Shown here piece by piece: positions 33,382 to 45,447 of a DNA stretch of 64,000 nucleotides. This DNA is from Centroberyx gerrardi (taxonomy: Eukaryota > Chordata > Actinopteri > Beryciformes > Berycidae). Where the stretch lies: NCBI RefSeq assembly GCF_048128805.1, contig NC_136006.1, forward strand, positions 2,531,235 to 2,595,234. The letters are read 5' to 3'. Under the pieces are notes generated by a model that ran no database searches, had not been told where the DNA came from, and saw only the letters and a list, made by a program, of their open reading frames with translations. A program made the position numbers and the translations under genes. The number at the start of each line of letters is the position of its first letter. Position 1 is the stretch's first letter.

Positions 33382-35520
33382 TAACCTCTTTACATCTATT
33401 TTTTTTTTTTAAATTCATTATGATATAATGCAAATATTGTATGGCATTTTTGTCTATTAGGTCATTAAACAAAGTATCACATTGCCTGTTTTTAAAATGC
33501 TGCTTTTGTTCACCAAACAATGATGGTTTAATTGTGCCCACAAGAGTGTACAACTAAGAGAATGTTAGTATTTTGCTTTTATTTAATGGTGTCATTATTT
33601 TTGATTTTACTGGAGCAAGTGAGACACTATATATAGATTCACCTCTTTTCATAATGCCTTCATCCTGATAACAAACATTTTTTAAAAATTGGTAAAGTGG
33701 CATTCTATGAACAAAGCTATAAGCTACCAGCTTTATACTTTATCAAATAAACTGTGCTTTAGGTAAATTGCACAGTATAGATTATTAATCAAAACTGAAT
33801 GTGGTCAAATGTTGGCCAGAAATCACACATCATCTTTGACTTCTTTCACATAAAGATACACATGGAAAGAGAGACCATAGATGAGGTAGTCAAGAAACAG
33901 AATGAGACAGGATTTAAAACCAGGTCCTCATTATACTATTACTCTTAGTATTACTAGGACTACCAATACTATTATCAATAAAAAATAAGCTAACCCTTGC
34001 TTTTACAGTCACCCTAAATACTAGGTATTTACCAGGTAAATACATGGAGGTTACCAAGTGCAACTGAAACTAAGATGATGATTTTGAAGGAACGGCAAAA
34101 CAAAGTTGCGAGTGAATTAAGGAAGGTTAAAGCTACATTTTTGTTGATTTTATTAATTAAGCCAGAGAAATAGCCCATGGGAAATTGCCATGGCATTCAT
34201 GGTGTGATAGGTAGGCTCCCTTCTGAGTTTCCCTTAAATGTAAGAAAATGTGTTTTAAAAAGTAGATTTTGAATATGTACCTCTAAGTTTTCCCAATGTA
34301 TAGGCCATGGCATGAAGATTTTTGTTACTACAGCTATGAGGTCTGCCTTGGATGGGAGCAGCCTCTTGTCCCCCTGTATATGAGATAATATAAAAAAAAA
34401 AGAACAAACAAAATAAAAAATCCAATACAAGGAAACCCAAAATCACAATCAAGAAACCCAAATCATCATCTGGTCTGCATTGTGGTACATAGCTCTGGGT
34501 TGGAGGCTGGTCCCCTGTTGTGGCTCACCGCTCCTGCGACAATAACACAAATTGGATTCTGTGGCAACAGCACAAATTGGACACGGCGTTTTCAGCTACA
34601 GGCTGACTAATGGTTAAGTTAAGGCAACTAAAACATCTTTGGTTAAGGTTAGGATTAATGTTATGGTTAAGTTTAGGCAAGTAAAACAACTTTGGTTAAG
34701 GTTTGGCTCAAGGTTATGGTTAGGCAACTAAAACAACTTGGTTAAGATTTGGGAAAGGCTTTGGTCATGGTTAAATAAGAAAAACCTTCGCTCCAAATAC
34801 AAATTTGACTCCCAAATTTTCCACCGTTCTACTTCAGTGTGATACTACTACCTGTTTATAGTTGTGCCTCCTTCACATAACCGTTTCATGTTGGGACCAC
34901 AGAATCTTAACATTTTAACCACCAAGTCGTGTTCATTTCATATATTTCTGTGAGATCAGGTTGGCCCAGCCCTAACACCAACCTCCTCTCCTCTATCCTC
35001 TTATCCCCTCAATTCCATATCACAAGCACATACAAACCAAGGGCATAGGATATTGAAGAGGAATAAATTGTCCACCGCGAAACCCCTGCACATTTCACCG
35101 CACAAATCAAGTCACAGGCCGCTAATTCTTAATGTACTTTTATTGTGAAATAGATTTCACCACAACAAAGTAAGAGCGCTTACTTCTTTTCACATGGGTG
35201 TAATTTAGCATGCTAGTGGACCAAGGAGCAGCGTAAAGTACCGTTGGTCAAGGGATAATGAATAGGTTACGGCCACCACCATGCAAAACAAGAAAAAACA
35301 CTGATATGCATGGTTTTTTAGAGGAGTGCAGAAAGTAAGTAGCATTCAAGCAAGTGCCAGTGCCCAACCAGCTGTACTGTCCATCTCTGTCCACACTTGT
35401 TTTTAGCACTAATGTTACCTTACAGTGGCTAGCAACATCACCCGTGCATGCAGGAATATGCATACGAATATGTTTGTAAAATAGCCATGGTTAACGTTAG
35501 CCTTTCTAGCTAACAGAACT
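33382..35520. other. Unit 4 spacer with the 110-bp copied insertion, no gene
   Basis: Same blocks as unit 3, including the copied segment at 34228-34337 and the ggttaaggttagg-type repeat at about 34615-34785. No coding region. Confidence 0.7.
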
Positions 35521-37787
35521 TTAGGTTACTTACGTAACCCCGGTTCTCTGAATAGCATGAGTGAGATGTCTCACTATGGGATACGCCCCCATGCGTATCT
35601 TCAGAAGCATTTATTCCACTACACCAGCCCTGAGTGGCTGGCAGTCGTGACGCGTGCATCAGGACCCTCCTCCTATATATAGGGCTGACACTGCGTCACT
35701 CGTCATTCAAGGAAGCACACTGAAGTCTGTAAACGCTGGTTATTATCTTCAGTATACACTCTGATGCTGTGCAAGCCACCAAACTCTTTCCCCTAAAAGA
35801 CAGGGGAGAGATGAGCTGAGCCTGTGCAGCGGCATACCGCTGCCCTCCAGCGGCCGAAGCCCATCTGTGCAACCAGGCGCTACTGCGCATGCGCAACCTG
35901 TTAGTGCTGGGACAGCGTTTCTGGCCCGTTTCACCCCCGAGGGAGTGGAAGCTCCCCCTGGGGGCGTTTTAAGGGGTTAGGGTTAGGGTTAGGGTTAGGG
36001 TTTTCTCTGTTCTTTGTTGTCATAAATATTTAACTGCGCCCTCGGCTGAAAGCCTGGAATGCGTGCCAAAGTTGGCACTTTAATTCCTTTATGGGAATTT
36101 TGTAAGTGTGAGTGCTTATGAGACATGTGGGGGGCAGGGGGTGTCCTGCCACCGGAGAGATGCCTCTTTTTCCCCCTGGCCTGCTGACTGGTAGACGGAC
36201 CCAGCCGTTTAGCCTGCGCAGCAGTGTGGCGGAAGGCTTTCCTGGACCAGGCACTCTTCGCCACAGAAGATCCGGGAGACACCGGGATGGGAACCTGAGC
36301 GTCTGGGCGCTCGGGGATCCGGAAGGGGGGTTTCAGCCTGGCGGCCACCTGGGCCATATTCTGTCCCGGAGACGGTTGCGCCGTAGGCGGCGGCTTCCGG
36401 GGGAGACAGAGCTGCAATGCCTCATGCTCCATCTTCTTTGCCTTGCACCGCTTCTGCATAGCAGCCAGTGCGGAGCCGAAGATCCCTTCGGAGACCACGG
36501 GGACATCAAGGATGTCCTCCTTCTCCTTGTCTGACAGGTTGGTCAGGTGAACCTGGAGACAGATGTTGGTAACCATGGTAATTTCTTCCCACATGGTTGG
36601 ATCAGGCTTTGTAGCCATGTCATCGTAGAGCTCCGCCTGGTAAGCCATGAAGATCGACGTGACAATTAGTGCCATTAGTGCCACCTTATACGTCCTCTCA
36701 GTCATGGTGGACTGAAACCGGTCTGCTTTGGAGGGCAAGGTCGGTGTGCTGGATGAAGCGGCCAACAACGTCGGGTGGAGGGGGGCTACCACCATCGATG
36801 GCAGGCAGGCCAAGGCATGTCTCTCCATCCCCTCAAAATCCAAGGGAGACTCCCCTGGTATGAGGGCCTTACTGGAATATGGGCGCTTCTGCCATGAGGA
36901 GGAAAACTCCTCCAGGAGCTCCGGAAAGCCGGGAGGAGCTGCCTCACAGCCCTCTTGGCCTGGGGCAATTTCTTCCCCTCGTAGAGGGATCGGGGGACCT
37001 CCGCTGCAAAGGCAGACCATGGAATTTCCAGCTTCAGGGCAGCACCATGTTGACACTGACGGCGGAGACGGGTGGTTTACGCTCTCTCACTCCTGCAATC
37101 ATCGACACGCTGAGGGGGATGTCACTGACATGTTGAGTCAGCGACACAAAAGAGCAGTCATCCTCATCCTCATTGAATACGAAAAACTCCTCCCCCATGG
37201 ACCCTTCCTCCTCCTCACAATCCAGCAGGAGGGGCGGCTCAGAGACATCCAACGCCGAACCCCAGCCTTGGCTAGCTGGGTTCAGGGTCTACTCATCACT
37301 CTATCTGGGTTGTTGTTCCTCGGTAGTGACAGTGAGGAGAGGCTAAATGAGCTGGAGTGCTAAATGTCGGAGCAGGATGGTGAGGTAGCCGGTCAAGCGA
37401 GCCGCCGGAATTAGCTGTGTGGAAAGCCTGGAGGAGCTAACCACAGCGAACAACCCTATTGTTTGGAGACAGACTAGAGCGAACGCAATCTCTTACCTAT
37501 GGAGAAGGCAAGACGAAGCCCAACACAACAGCGGAAAACTAGTGCTTAGTGATGGAGTTTTGTGCTCTGTCTGTGAACAGTTAAGAGAGACAAGCTTCTG
37601 AAGTGAGAAGAGATGATTGAATGACGAGTGATGCAGCGTCAGCCCTATATATAGGAGGAGGGTCCTGACGCACGCATCACGACTGCCAGCCACTCAGGGA
37701 TGGCTTAGTGAAATAAATGCTTCTGAAGATACGCATGGGGACGTATCCCATAGTGAGACCTCAGAACGAATGCTATGAAAGAGAACT
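35521..37787 (-). mobile_element. DIRS-type retroelement fossil, unit 4 (gag-like part, telomere-repeat patch)
   Basis: Inverted termini lie at about 35521-35711 and 37630-37787. A gag-like region lies on the - strand (about 36000-37056) with the same signature text as units 2 and 3. Only gag is recognised. Four TTAGGG units (35977-36000) lie between the left terminus and the gag-like region. The copy is a fossil carried by the array duplication. Confidence 0.8.
35977..36000 (+). repeat. Interstitial telomeric repeat (TTAGGG)4
   Basis: Four exact vertebrate telomere repeats, flanked by gttttaagggg and ttttctctgttc. Units 2 and 3 have an unrelated short sequence between the same flanks. Confidence 0.95.
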
Positions 37788-37896
37788 GAGCTCTCTCACA
37801 CTTCGTATTATTCACATTAGCATGGTTTATTTATCCTCATGGTCACAGCATAATAAGAATCAGTACTGTAGTGATGTATAACTGTTTGCCACAGGC
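37788..37896. other. Flank shared with units 1 and 3
   Basis: Same block as 30901-31012. Confidence 0.6.
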
Positions 37897-38388
37897 TTAG
37901 GGTTGCCAGATGCCCGGTTTGCGACCGGACTGTCCGGTTTTCAGTTGCATTGTCCGGGTCCGGTCAGATGGCTCGACTGGACGTCCACTAAACGTGCTTG
38001 TTTTTGCCCTCCGGTCTGTGTGTAACTTCCTGCAACAACTCAACTCTCGCGAGACTTGAACGAGACTTGGTTACGCACAGACCGGATCAAGCGAAAGGTA
38101 AAGAAAAACGTTTCATTTCTCTGTAGGGTCCTTTCCATAATGTTGTCAGACACTTATAATAACAATCTGAGCCTGTCAGTGGCAAAAACAAGAACTTTTA
38201 GTGGACGTACATTGACGGTGCGATTTGCCCCGTCGGATTACATTGCAGCTCGTTTCGCGGCTGCCGGCTGAAGCGATCTTGCTCAATACTGGACCAATTT
38301 CAAAAATCGTTGTCCCCTTTAGTCACTTAGACACAAAAAGATGGGAAAATAGGGTCCAGGTTGAAAAATACCGAAGTTACCCTTTAAG
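37897..38388. mobile_element. TTAA-ended fish repeat, unit 4
   Basis: Nearly identical to 31013-31503, in the same position relative to the fossil and the next receptor. Confidence 0.6.
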
Positions 38389-38930
38389 TTTCCATATCTA
38401 ACATAGACAGAAGTAGTTTATTATTATGTTGTAATTATGAGTTTGTGAATTATGTAGAATGATTTTTTAACGGTATTTAATCTGGTTTCTTTTACAGTAA
38501 TGAGACAAATGACGAGTGATGAGCACATACTGTATATCATATATAGCCTTTAAAGTCTTATATATTCATTGGTAACTCAATCTCTCTGTTGATCTTTTGC
38601 ACAACCTGAACTGTTATTGGCGATGTATTGCCTTTTTTTTTGTTATATTTTTATTCACCATACAATTTGATCTGCTTGATCTCACTTAATCTGCTGCTCT
38701 GTGGCCTTGAACATCAAGTCTCTCTTATTTACATTGTTAATCGAAGTGTTCCATGGTTGACATCTCGGCCTGTGTTTTAAAGCTGTGAACACACACTAAT
38801 CTTGATAACACAGACTTGAGTTGAACTGATTACATTAGCTGGAAGATAGATTTTGTGGAACTGTGTTTGTTAGGTTAACTCAAGTCGGTCTTTTCTTAGC
38901 CTCCTTTGTGGAATGGGCCCCAGGTGGAGG
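38389..38930. other. Upstream region of receptor 5, shared by units 2-5
   Basis: No gene; homologous to 24560-25103. It shares the extra 'ctgcttgatctcacttaat' with unit 3, which units 2 and 4 lack, so sub-segments of the units have different histories. Confidence 0.5.
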
Positions 38931-38937
38931 TATAAAG
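38931..38937 (+). promoter_or_regulatory. TATA box, receptor 5
   Basis: TATAAAG in the conserved pre-receptor block. Confidence 0.65.
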
Positions 38938-39201
38938 ATCCACAGAGAAGGGGACTGTCACATAAAAACTGACGACACTCAACACATTCAGTGCACTTCC
39001 TGAAGAATGTGTCTTCACAGCCGTCAGAGTGCATTTAAAAATCAGGTAAGTCTGAATGGAATAAACACAAATTGCTGGTACTTGTATTTACAAATGTTAT
39101 TAACCATATTCAAAGTTGACAGTTTTTTATGTGTCATGCATGATTCTCATTCAGTGTTCATCCCATTGATTTCAATACAGACATCCAAGAATTCTCCCTT
39201 C

Positions 39202-40134
39202 ATGGCAGATGGGTTAAATACAACATACCTAACTCTAGGAGGGTATGTAGACGTGCACAAGTATGGCTATTTTTATTTTGTGTTCATGCTTACAATCTTT
39301 ATTTTCATTATCTGCAGCAATTCAGTAATTGTGTACCTAATCTGTGTTCACAGAAGCCTCCATGAGCCTATGTACATTTTCATTGCGGCTTTATTAATGA
39401 ATTCTGTTCTTTTCAGCACAACTTTCTACCCAAAGCTTTTGATTGACTTCCTGTCTGAAAAACAGATCATATCGTACCCATTCTGTGTTTTACAATCTTT
39501 TCTTTATTACTCTTTTGGTGGATCAGAATTCCTCTTGTTAACAGCCATGGCATTTGATAGGTATGTATGCATCTGTAAACCACTGCAATACCCTACGATC
39601 ATGAGAACAGCAACTCTCAAACTTATTCTGGTTTTAGCTTGGCTTTTACCGGCTTGTGAACTGGCAGGCTCAGCCCTTTTGGCAACTAGACTAAAACTCT
39701 GCAAGTTTCTTTTGATTCAAAAAGTTAATTGTGATTTTTATTCAGTTGCAAAACTTACTTGTGGAGACACAACAGAGATTAATGTATATGGTTTGTTGAT
39801 GTTGATAAATCTCATCTTTATACCTATATTTTTCATACTGTTCACGTACACAAAAATCCTGATCATTATTCTCAAAAGTTCAAAAAATGAAAAGAAAACA
39901 GCTCTTCAGACATGTCTGCCCCATCTGCTGGCTTTAATCAACTTTTCCATCTTGTCTGGATTTGATGCTATCAAAATCAGAGTTGAAACATCTATACCAC
40001 AGATGGCTAATTTCATTTTGAATTTATTGTTGATTTCTTGTACTTCTGTTTTTAACCCAATTATATATGGGCTGAAAATGAAAGAAATTTCTAAACAGGT
40101 AAAGAGCCTGCTCTGCCAAGACAAAGTAAATTAA
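39202..40134 (+). CDS. Odorant receptor (teleost OR, MADG subfamily), copy 5
   Basis: Intact, 310 residues, with MAFDRYVCIC, EPMY, NPIIYG and the three loop-2 cysteines. The leader intron is 39046-39180 (135 bp). It shares VLQSFLYY with copy 4, but NLIFIPIFF near helix 5 with copies 1 and 2. KKTALQTC replaces KKKALQTC at the helix-6 entrance, and ISCTSVF precedes NPIIY. This mosaic of shared variants suggests exchange between copies. AATAAA lies at 40285. It is the last + strand receptor, and its downstream spacer carries no DIRS-type fossil. Confidence 0.94.
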   Translation: MADGLNTTYLTLGGYVDVHKYGYFYFVFMLTIFIFIICSNSVIVYLICVHRSLHEPMYIFIAALLMNSVLFSTTFYPKLLIDFLSEKQIISYPFCVLQSFLYYSFGGSEFLLLTAMAFDRYVCICKPLQYPTIMRTATLKLILVLAWLLPACELAGSALLATRLKLCKFLLIQKVNCDFYSVAKLTCGDTTEINVYGLLMLINLIFIPIFFILFTYTKILIIILKSSKNEKKTALQTCLPHLLALINFSILSGFDAIKIRVETSIPQMANFILNLLLISCTSVFNPIIYGLKMKEISKQVKSLLCQDKVN

Positions 40135-40284
40135 TATACCAACTCAAGATGTTACATTCTGACATTTTTTCAATGTTCATTGTGTATTGGTAGATGTAAT
40201 ATGTCTCTTTTAGATGTATTTCATATAGAGATTTGTTTGGGGTTAATTACTTTGCAAGAAGTATTGACATCTCCAAGTAAAAAT

Positions 40285-40290
40285 AATAAA
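40285..40290 (+). terminator. Polyadenylation signal, receptor 5
   Basis: AATAAA 151 bp after the stop codon. Confidence 0.5.
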
Positions 40291-42240
40291 TCACCGCTTT
40301 ACATCTATTTTTTCTTTTTTTTAAAATTCATTATGATATAATGCAAATATTTTATGGCATTTTAGGCTATTAAGTAAGTTTAAAATGCTGCTTCTATTCA
40401 TCAAACAGTGATGTTTAATTGTGCCCATAAGACTGTACAAATAATGGGAGAATGTTAGTATTTGGCTTTTATTTAATGGTGTCATATTATCTTTGAATTT
40501 ATTGGAGCAATTGAGACACTATATATAATTTCACTTCTTTTCTCTTCTTTTTCTTTTTTAATGCCTTCATGCTGACAATAAACAGTTTTTTTAAAAGTTG
40601 GTGAAATAAAGTGGCATTCTATGAACAAAGCTATAAGCTACAAGCTTTATACTTTATAAGATAAATACAAAACTGAATGTGGTCAAATGTTGTCCAGAAA
40701 TCACACATCATCTTTGACTTCTTTCACATAAAGATACACATGGAAAGAGAGACCATAGATGAGGTAGTCAAGAAACGGAATGAGACAGGATTTAAAACCA
40801 GGTCCTCATGATACTATTACTCTTACTATTACTACTACCGCCACTATTATTATCAGTAATCATAAGCTAACCGTTCCTTTTACAGTCACCCTAAATACTA
40901 GGTATTTATCAGGTAAATACATGGAGGTTACCAAGTGCAACTGAAACTAAGATGATGATTTTGAAGGAACGTCGAAACAAAGTTGTGAGTGAATTAAGGA
41001 AAGCTAAAGCCACATTTTATTGATCTTATTAATTAAGCCAGAGAAATAGCCCATGGGAAATTGCCATGGCATCCATGGTGTGCTAGGTAGGCTCACTTCT
41101 GAGGGTCTGAGGTCTGCCTTGGATGAGAGCAGCCTCTTGTCCCCCTGTATATGAGATAATATAAAACATTTAAAAAAAAAAAAAAAAAAAGATCTAATAC
41201 AAGGAAACCCAAAATCACAATCAAGAAACCCAAATCATCATCTGGTCTGCATTGTGGTACATAGCTCTGGGTTGGAGGCTGGTCCCCTGTTGTGTCTCAC
41301 CGCTCCTGCGACAATAACACAAATTGGATTCTGTGGCAACAGCACAAATTGGACACGGCGTTTTCAGCTACAGGCTGACTAATGGTTAAGTTAAGGCAAC
41401 TAAACAACTTTAGTTAAGGTTAGGGTTAAGTAAGGTTATAGTTAAGTTTAGGCAAGTATTACAACTTTGGTTAAGATTAGGGACAGGCTTTGGTCATGGT
41501 TAAATAAGAAAAACTTTTGCTAAAAATCAAAATTTGACTCACGGTATAAATTTCCTTCATACAAGCTAGGAATTGAACTCTGGTCACCGGCATCGAAGGT
41601 AAACACATGCTATTTTACTTTCCACCATTCTACTTCAATGTGAGACTACTTCCTGTTTATAGTTGTGCCTCCTTCATGTAACCGTTTCGTGTTGGGAACA
41701 CAGAATCTTAACATTTTACATGCCACCAACATGTAATTTGGTATTAACAAGTCGTGTTCATTTCATATATTTCTTGGCCCAGCCCTAACACCAACCTCCC
41801 CTCCTCTATCCTCTTATCCCCTCAATTCCATATAGCACTCACATACAAACCAAGGGCATAGGAAGCAGGAGGGACACAGGGGACATGTCCCCTACAATAC
41901 TGAAGAGGAATAAATTGTCCCCCGCAAAACCCCTGGACATTTCACCCCACGAATCAAATCACAGGCCGCTGATTCTTAATGGTACTTTTATTGTGAAATA
42001 GATTTCACCACAACAAAGTAAGAGCGCTACCTACTTCTTTTCACATGGGTGTAATTTAGCACGCTAGTGGACCAAGGAATGCAGCGTAAAGTACCGTTGG
42101 TCAAGGGATAATGAATAGGTTACGGCCACCACCATGCAAAACGAGAAAAAACACTGATATGCATGGTTTTTTAGAGGAGTGCAGAAAGTAAGTAGCATTC
42201 AAGCAAGTGCCAGTGCCCAACCAGTTGTACTGTCCATCTC
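40291..42240. other. Unit 5 spacer, no gene
   Basis: Aligns with the other spacers but is more diverged. It has extra sequence near 41540-41625 and the ggttaaggttagg-type repeat at about 41385-41500. Homology to the array stops near 42240 (cagtgcccaaccag...), which I take as the right edge of the tandem array. Confidence 0.6.
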
Positions 42241-42365
42241 TCTCTCTACACCCTAACCCTACCGAGAAAAAAACTGATATGCATGTTTTTTTAGATGAGT
42301 GCAGAAAAGTGTAAGTAAGCCTATAGTATGAAGCTAGGAGCAGAAGGAGAAAATTTATTCGGGCC

Positions 42366-42433
42366 GATGTTTCGACAACAGTCTTCTTCAGGGTATTTGC
42401 ACTATCCCTGAAGAAGACTTTTGTCAAAATGTT
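42366..42433. repeat. Inverted repeat with ctgaagaagac core
   Basis: Arms at about 42366-42393 and 42406-42433 share gtcttcttcaggg / ccctgaagaagac and flank a 12-nt loop. The text resembles a common fish dispersed repeat. Confidence 0.6.
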
Positions 42434-42539
42434 GACTATAATAAATTATTTGCATTGAGGCTACGAGTGTGCAACCTCTCCTTCTACTCCTATACCGCCT
42501 GCCGTGGTCAGCACCTCTCCAGCACAGGTGTGCATGTAG

Positions 42540-42800
42540 CAGCCAATAATGTAATAACTACCGTTAATGTAATAACTGCCAATAACGTAAAAATTATTCC
42601 ATTCTTAATGTAATAAAAGTCGATAATGTAATAACTTACCAATAATGTAATACAATTTCTGAACCAATAACGTAATAACTTTTTGCGCATAATGTAATAA
42701 ATTATTAGATTATTGACTGGTTATTACATTATTAGCTGGGTTAAAAAGAAAATCATTAAAAATGTAATAATTGTAGCCGATAATGTAATAATATACTTAT
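42540..42800. repeat. Degenerate tandem repeat of 'aataatgtaataact'
   Basis: About ten variants of (c)aataa(t/c)gtaataa(c)t, spaced 15-30 bp apart. One stretch near 42710-42735 has the reverse complement (ttattacattatt). AT-rich, no coding potential. Confidence 0.75.
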
Positions 42801-43684
42801 ATCACTATGTTTAAGTTGTATTTATTATCATATCATATAAGTATCAGACTTCCATAACGCTTACCCTTACTGTTGCTCTTTCAAATAGCTGCTCAAAAAC
42901 CTGACCAATCCTGACCCCTGAATCTTAGTGCTAACTCTGAGAAAACACACACACAGTTAGACTTATCTCCAGCCCTGCCTTCTACTCCTTAGCCATTTGA
43001 GTACCAAATGAAGTGGGAGCACACACAGATTTGCAAACACAGACAATTACTCTTATGTCGTATAATATGAAATCTATACCTCTTTGAAGATGCTGTGTTC
43101 TCAAATAAAAAAGACCACCACTTCTTTCCATGAAAAATATAATCTTTAATCAAGTGTATTTAAATAACTTCTTCAACCAAACTGGCACTATTATCCCTTG
43201 TGCTCAACTTTCAACCTCTTAATGCAAAATTGTAAACTGTAAAATATAGTATATAACATGACCTACAAAGATAACTTTGGTAACACATCTTTCAGTTTTA
43301 TAATGACAATAAAGGACGGTTTACGGTCCCTTTTTTAAAGAACTAAACATTCTCTTGATACTGTACTGTACATTTGACAAAATGGAGGTAAGGTGCTGGA
43401 GGTAAAGTTCAATCTCAAATAAAAAGTAACTTCCACTCATTTACAAATATAAAAAAGAACTCGAGAGAATCAAAATGAAAGTATCTGCTGACTGTCCGAA
43501 GGCTATGTGACTGAGCAGAATCCAAGCTTTCATCCATCGTTTGTCCTTACTAAATAACTCTTTTATATGTGTGCTGAGACCACTGCTGCGTCCAGCAGCC
43601 TTGTATAGCTTCATAACACTCATGGAAGAGTCATTCTCTTTGTCCAGTTCCAAACTCTCTGCAAGTGCCTCTCTTATGGGTTGA
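42801..43684. other. Intergenic, no gene seen
   Basis: AT-rich. A 70-codon open frame on the - strand (43441-43653; KLYKAAGRSSGLSTHIKELF) has no recognised family and no supporting context. Confidence 0.35.
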
Positions 43685-44376
43685 CGTTACTGTGAAACTA
43701 CTGGGGAAGGTTTGCTTTAGTATACGGTGCTCACCTGGTGAAGTTACATGTTAGCTGCAGTGAAATAACTGAAAATGATTTGACATTTTGAAAAAGAGCC
43801 ACATGGATTCTTCTCATAAAACTCATTAATGTCATGTAAGGACTGGATAGATACTGTGAAACTACTGGGATTGGTCACACATGGATTCTTCTCGTAATAC
43901 TTCTCCTGTAAGGACTTGGTAGGTACTGTAAGGAGTGAGTAGTTACTGTGAAACTACTGGGAATGGTTTGCTTTAGTATACGGTGCTCACCTGGTGAAGT
44001 TACATGGTAGTTACAGTGAAATAACTGAAAATGATTTGACGTTTGAGAAAGAGCCACACGGATTCTTCTCTTAAAACTCATTAATCTCCTGTAAGGACCG
44101 GGTAGGTACTGATAACTACATGATACCTTCTGTTAGGCATAGCTATAACTCTGATTATCTCTGAGGTTCTTCACTGGGAAATTATCCAAATGTCCTGTAA
44201 GGACCGGGTAGCAGTTGATAATTATAAGGTTGGTACTGATAATAATAAAAGAAACTGAATGATACCTCCTGGGAGATGTAACTGTAACTACTGCCTAACT
44301 CTGATTAATGCGCACTAACCACCAGGGAACTTCTGCAAGTTCTATTGACGGTACTCGCATTCGTCTTGCAATATCC
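43685..44376 (+). repeat. Dispersed repeat R, direct copy right of the receptor array
   Basis: Positions 43830-44376 are almost identical to 9892-10463 in the same orientation. An extra diverged partial copy (43685-43830) precedes it in tandem, about 255 bp apart. No coding potential. Confidence 0.85.
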
Positions 44377-45447
44377 AGCAGCTACCCTGTTCTTTCAGCA
44401 CCGTATGTTAAAGTCGTACCAACATTTCAATTTACTCAGAAAATGAAATGAAAATGGACTGTAGAAAGAAACATTGTTTGTTCCTATGGTTTTACTAGGT
44501 TCTTACAATTTCCTTTATAACTGGTTATTTTCAGCATACCTGTTATGTTCTGCAAAGGTACTCAGGAAAACATTCCAATTTACTTGGTAAGAAAGCTGAA
44601 ACTGGATTGTAAAAGGAAGCAACCACAGAACTTGAATGGATAGAATAGTCACATAAGTCAAAACGTCTGACCTACTTAAAAAGCTTGTAAAAGACCACCA
44701 CCTAGTTGGAGGCATACGTGACGCCTTAATTCAGCTATCTCACTATCAATATTTTGACGTTACTTTTGCTCTAAAAAGTTTTCTATTGGGCTATACTCTC
44801 GATGTGCTTTTGACTATGAACACATTTGACTATGAATGAGGCAACTTTTCAGAGAAAGATATCATATCCAAATGTTTAATTCTTAAGTACAAACAGCAGT
44901 CATATCTCTGGTCACATGAAACCATTCATCTACATTAAATAAAATGTATCATTAAACTTCCTATAGTACGGATCCTATCCTATAATATACTAATAGGTAT
45001 GCTAACTACCATAAAAGCAAGAAATTTGTTTAATAAGTTACGATGCTTTAAATGCATATTCCAGTCATGCAAAACCATAAAATCACATTCATCATATATA
45101 TTATTTGCTTGCTTTTATTTTATTATTTGTTGCTTTTAACTCAAAACTCAATTAATATTGCAATAGAATAGAATACAGTGTAATTACTGAAAGGTGACAC
45201 AATGTGGTGATAACATGAGAAACTACACAGGGAATCATATTTCAGAAAAGAGACATAAGCTCTCCTTTAATGTTAAGTTCATCGACACTTTTCTCACTTG
45301 TTTATATGCAGTCAGTACTTATACTTGTGAATTATTATGAATGCTCAAGCTGACGCACTTCCACTCTATGCTGAACTTTTTACGAAAACGTATAGATGCA
45401 TTCATTTTTTTTCTGTTTTTAGAGATTTACAGATCTGTACAACAAAA
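44377..45447. other. Intergenic between the converging receptor clusters
   Basis: AT-rich sequence without a supported gene. The + strand receptors end to the left and the - strand receptors begin to the right, so this is the 3' side of both clusters. Confidence 0.5.

Larger units (their letters stand above)
11545..42240 (+). repeat. Tandem array of five odorant-receptor units
   Basis: Five direct repeats, each with one receptor gene. Using a common anchor (gtttccata...), unit boundaries fall near 17766, 24560, 31504 and 38388. The distances between receptor starts are 6726, 6793, 6930 and 6899 bp. Unit 1 lacks the upstream part of the others and unit 5 stops near 42240. Units 1-4 contain a DIRS-type fossil between the receptor and the next unit; unit 5 does not. 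Non-coding flanks align for kilobases, so these are recent segmental duplications made by unequal exchange. Units 3 and 4 share a 110-bp insertion that the others lack, so they are sisters there. Confidence 0.92.

Noticed and set aside
43441-43653. 70-codon open frame on the - strand
   Set aside because: No domain, no conservation to judge from, AT-rich repeat surroundings.
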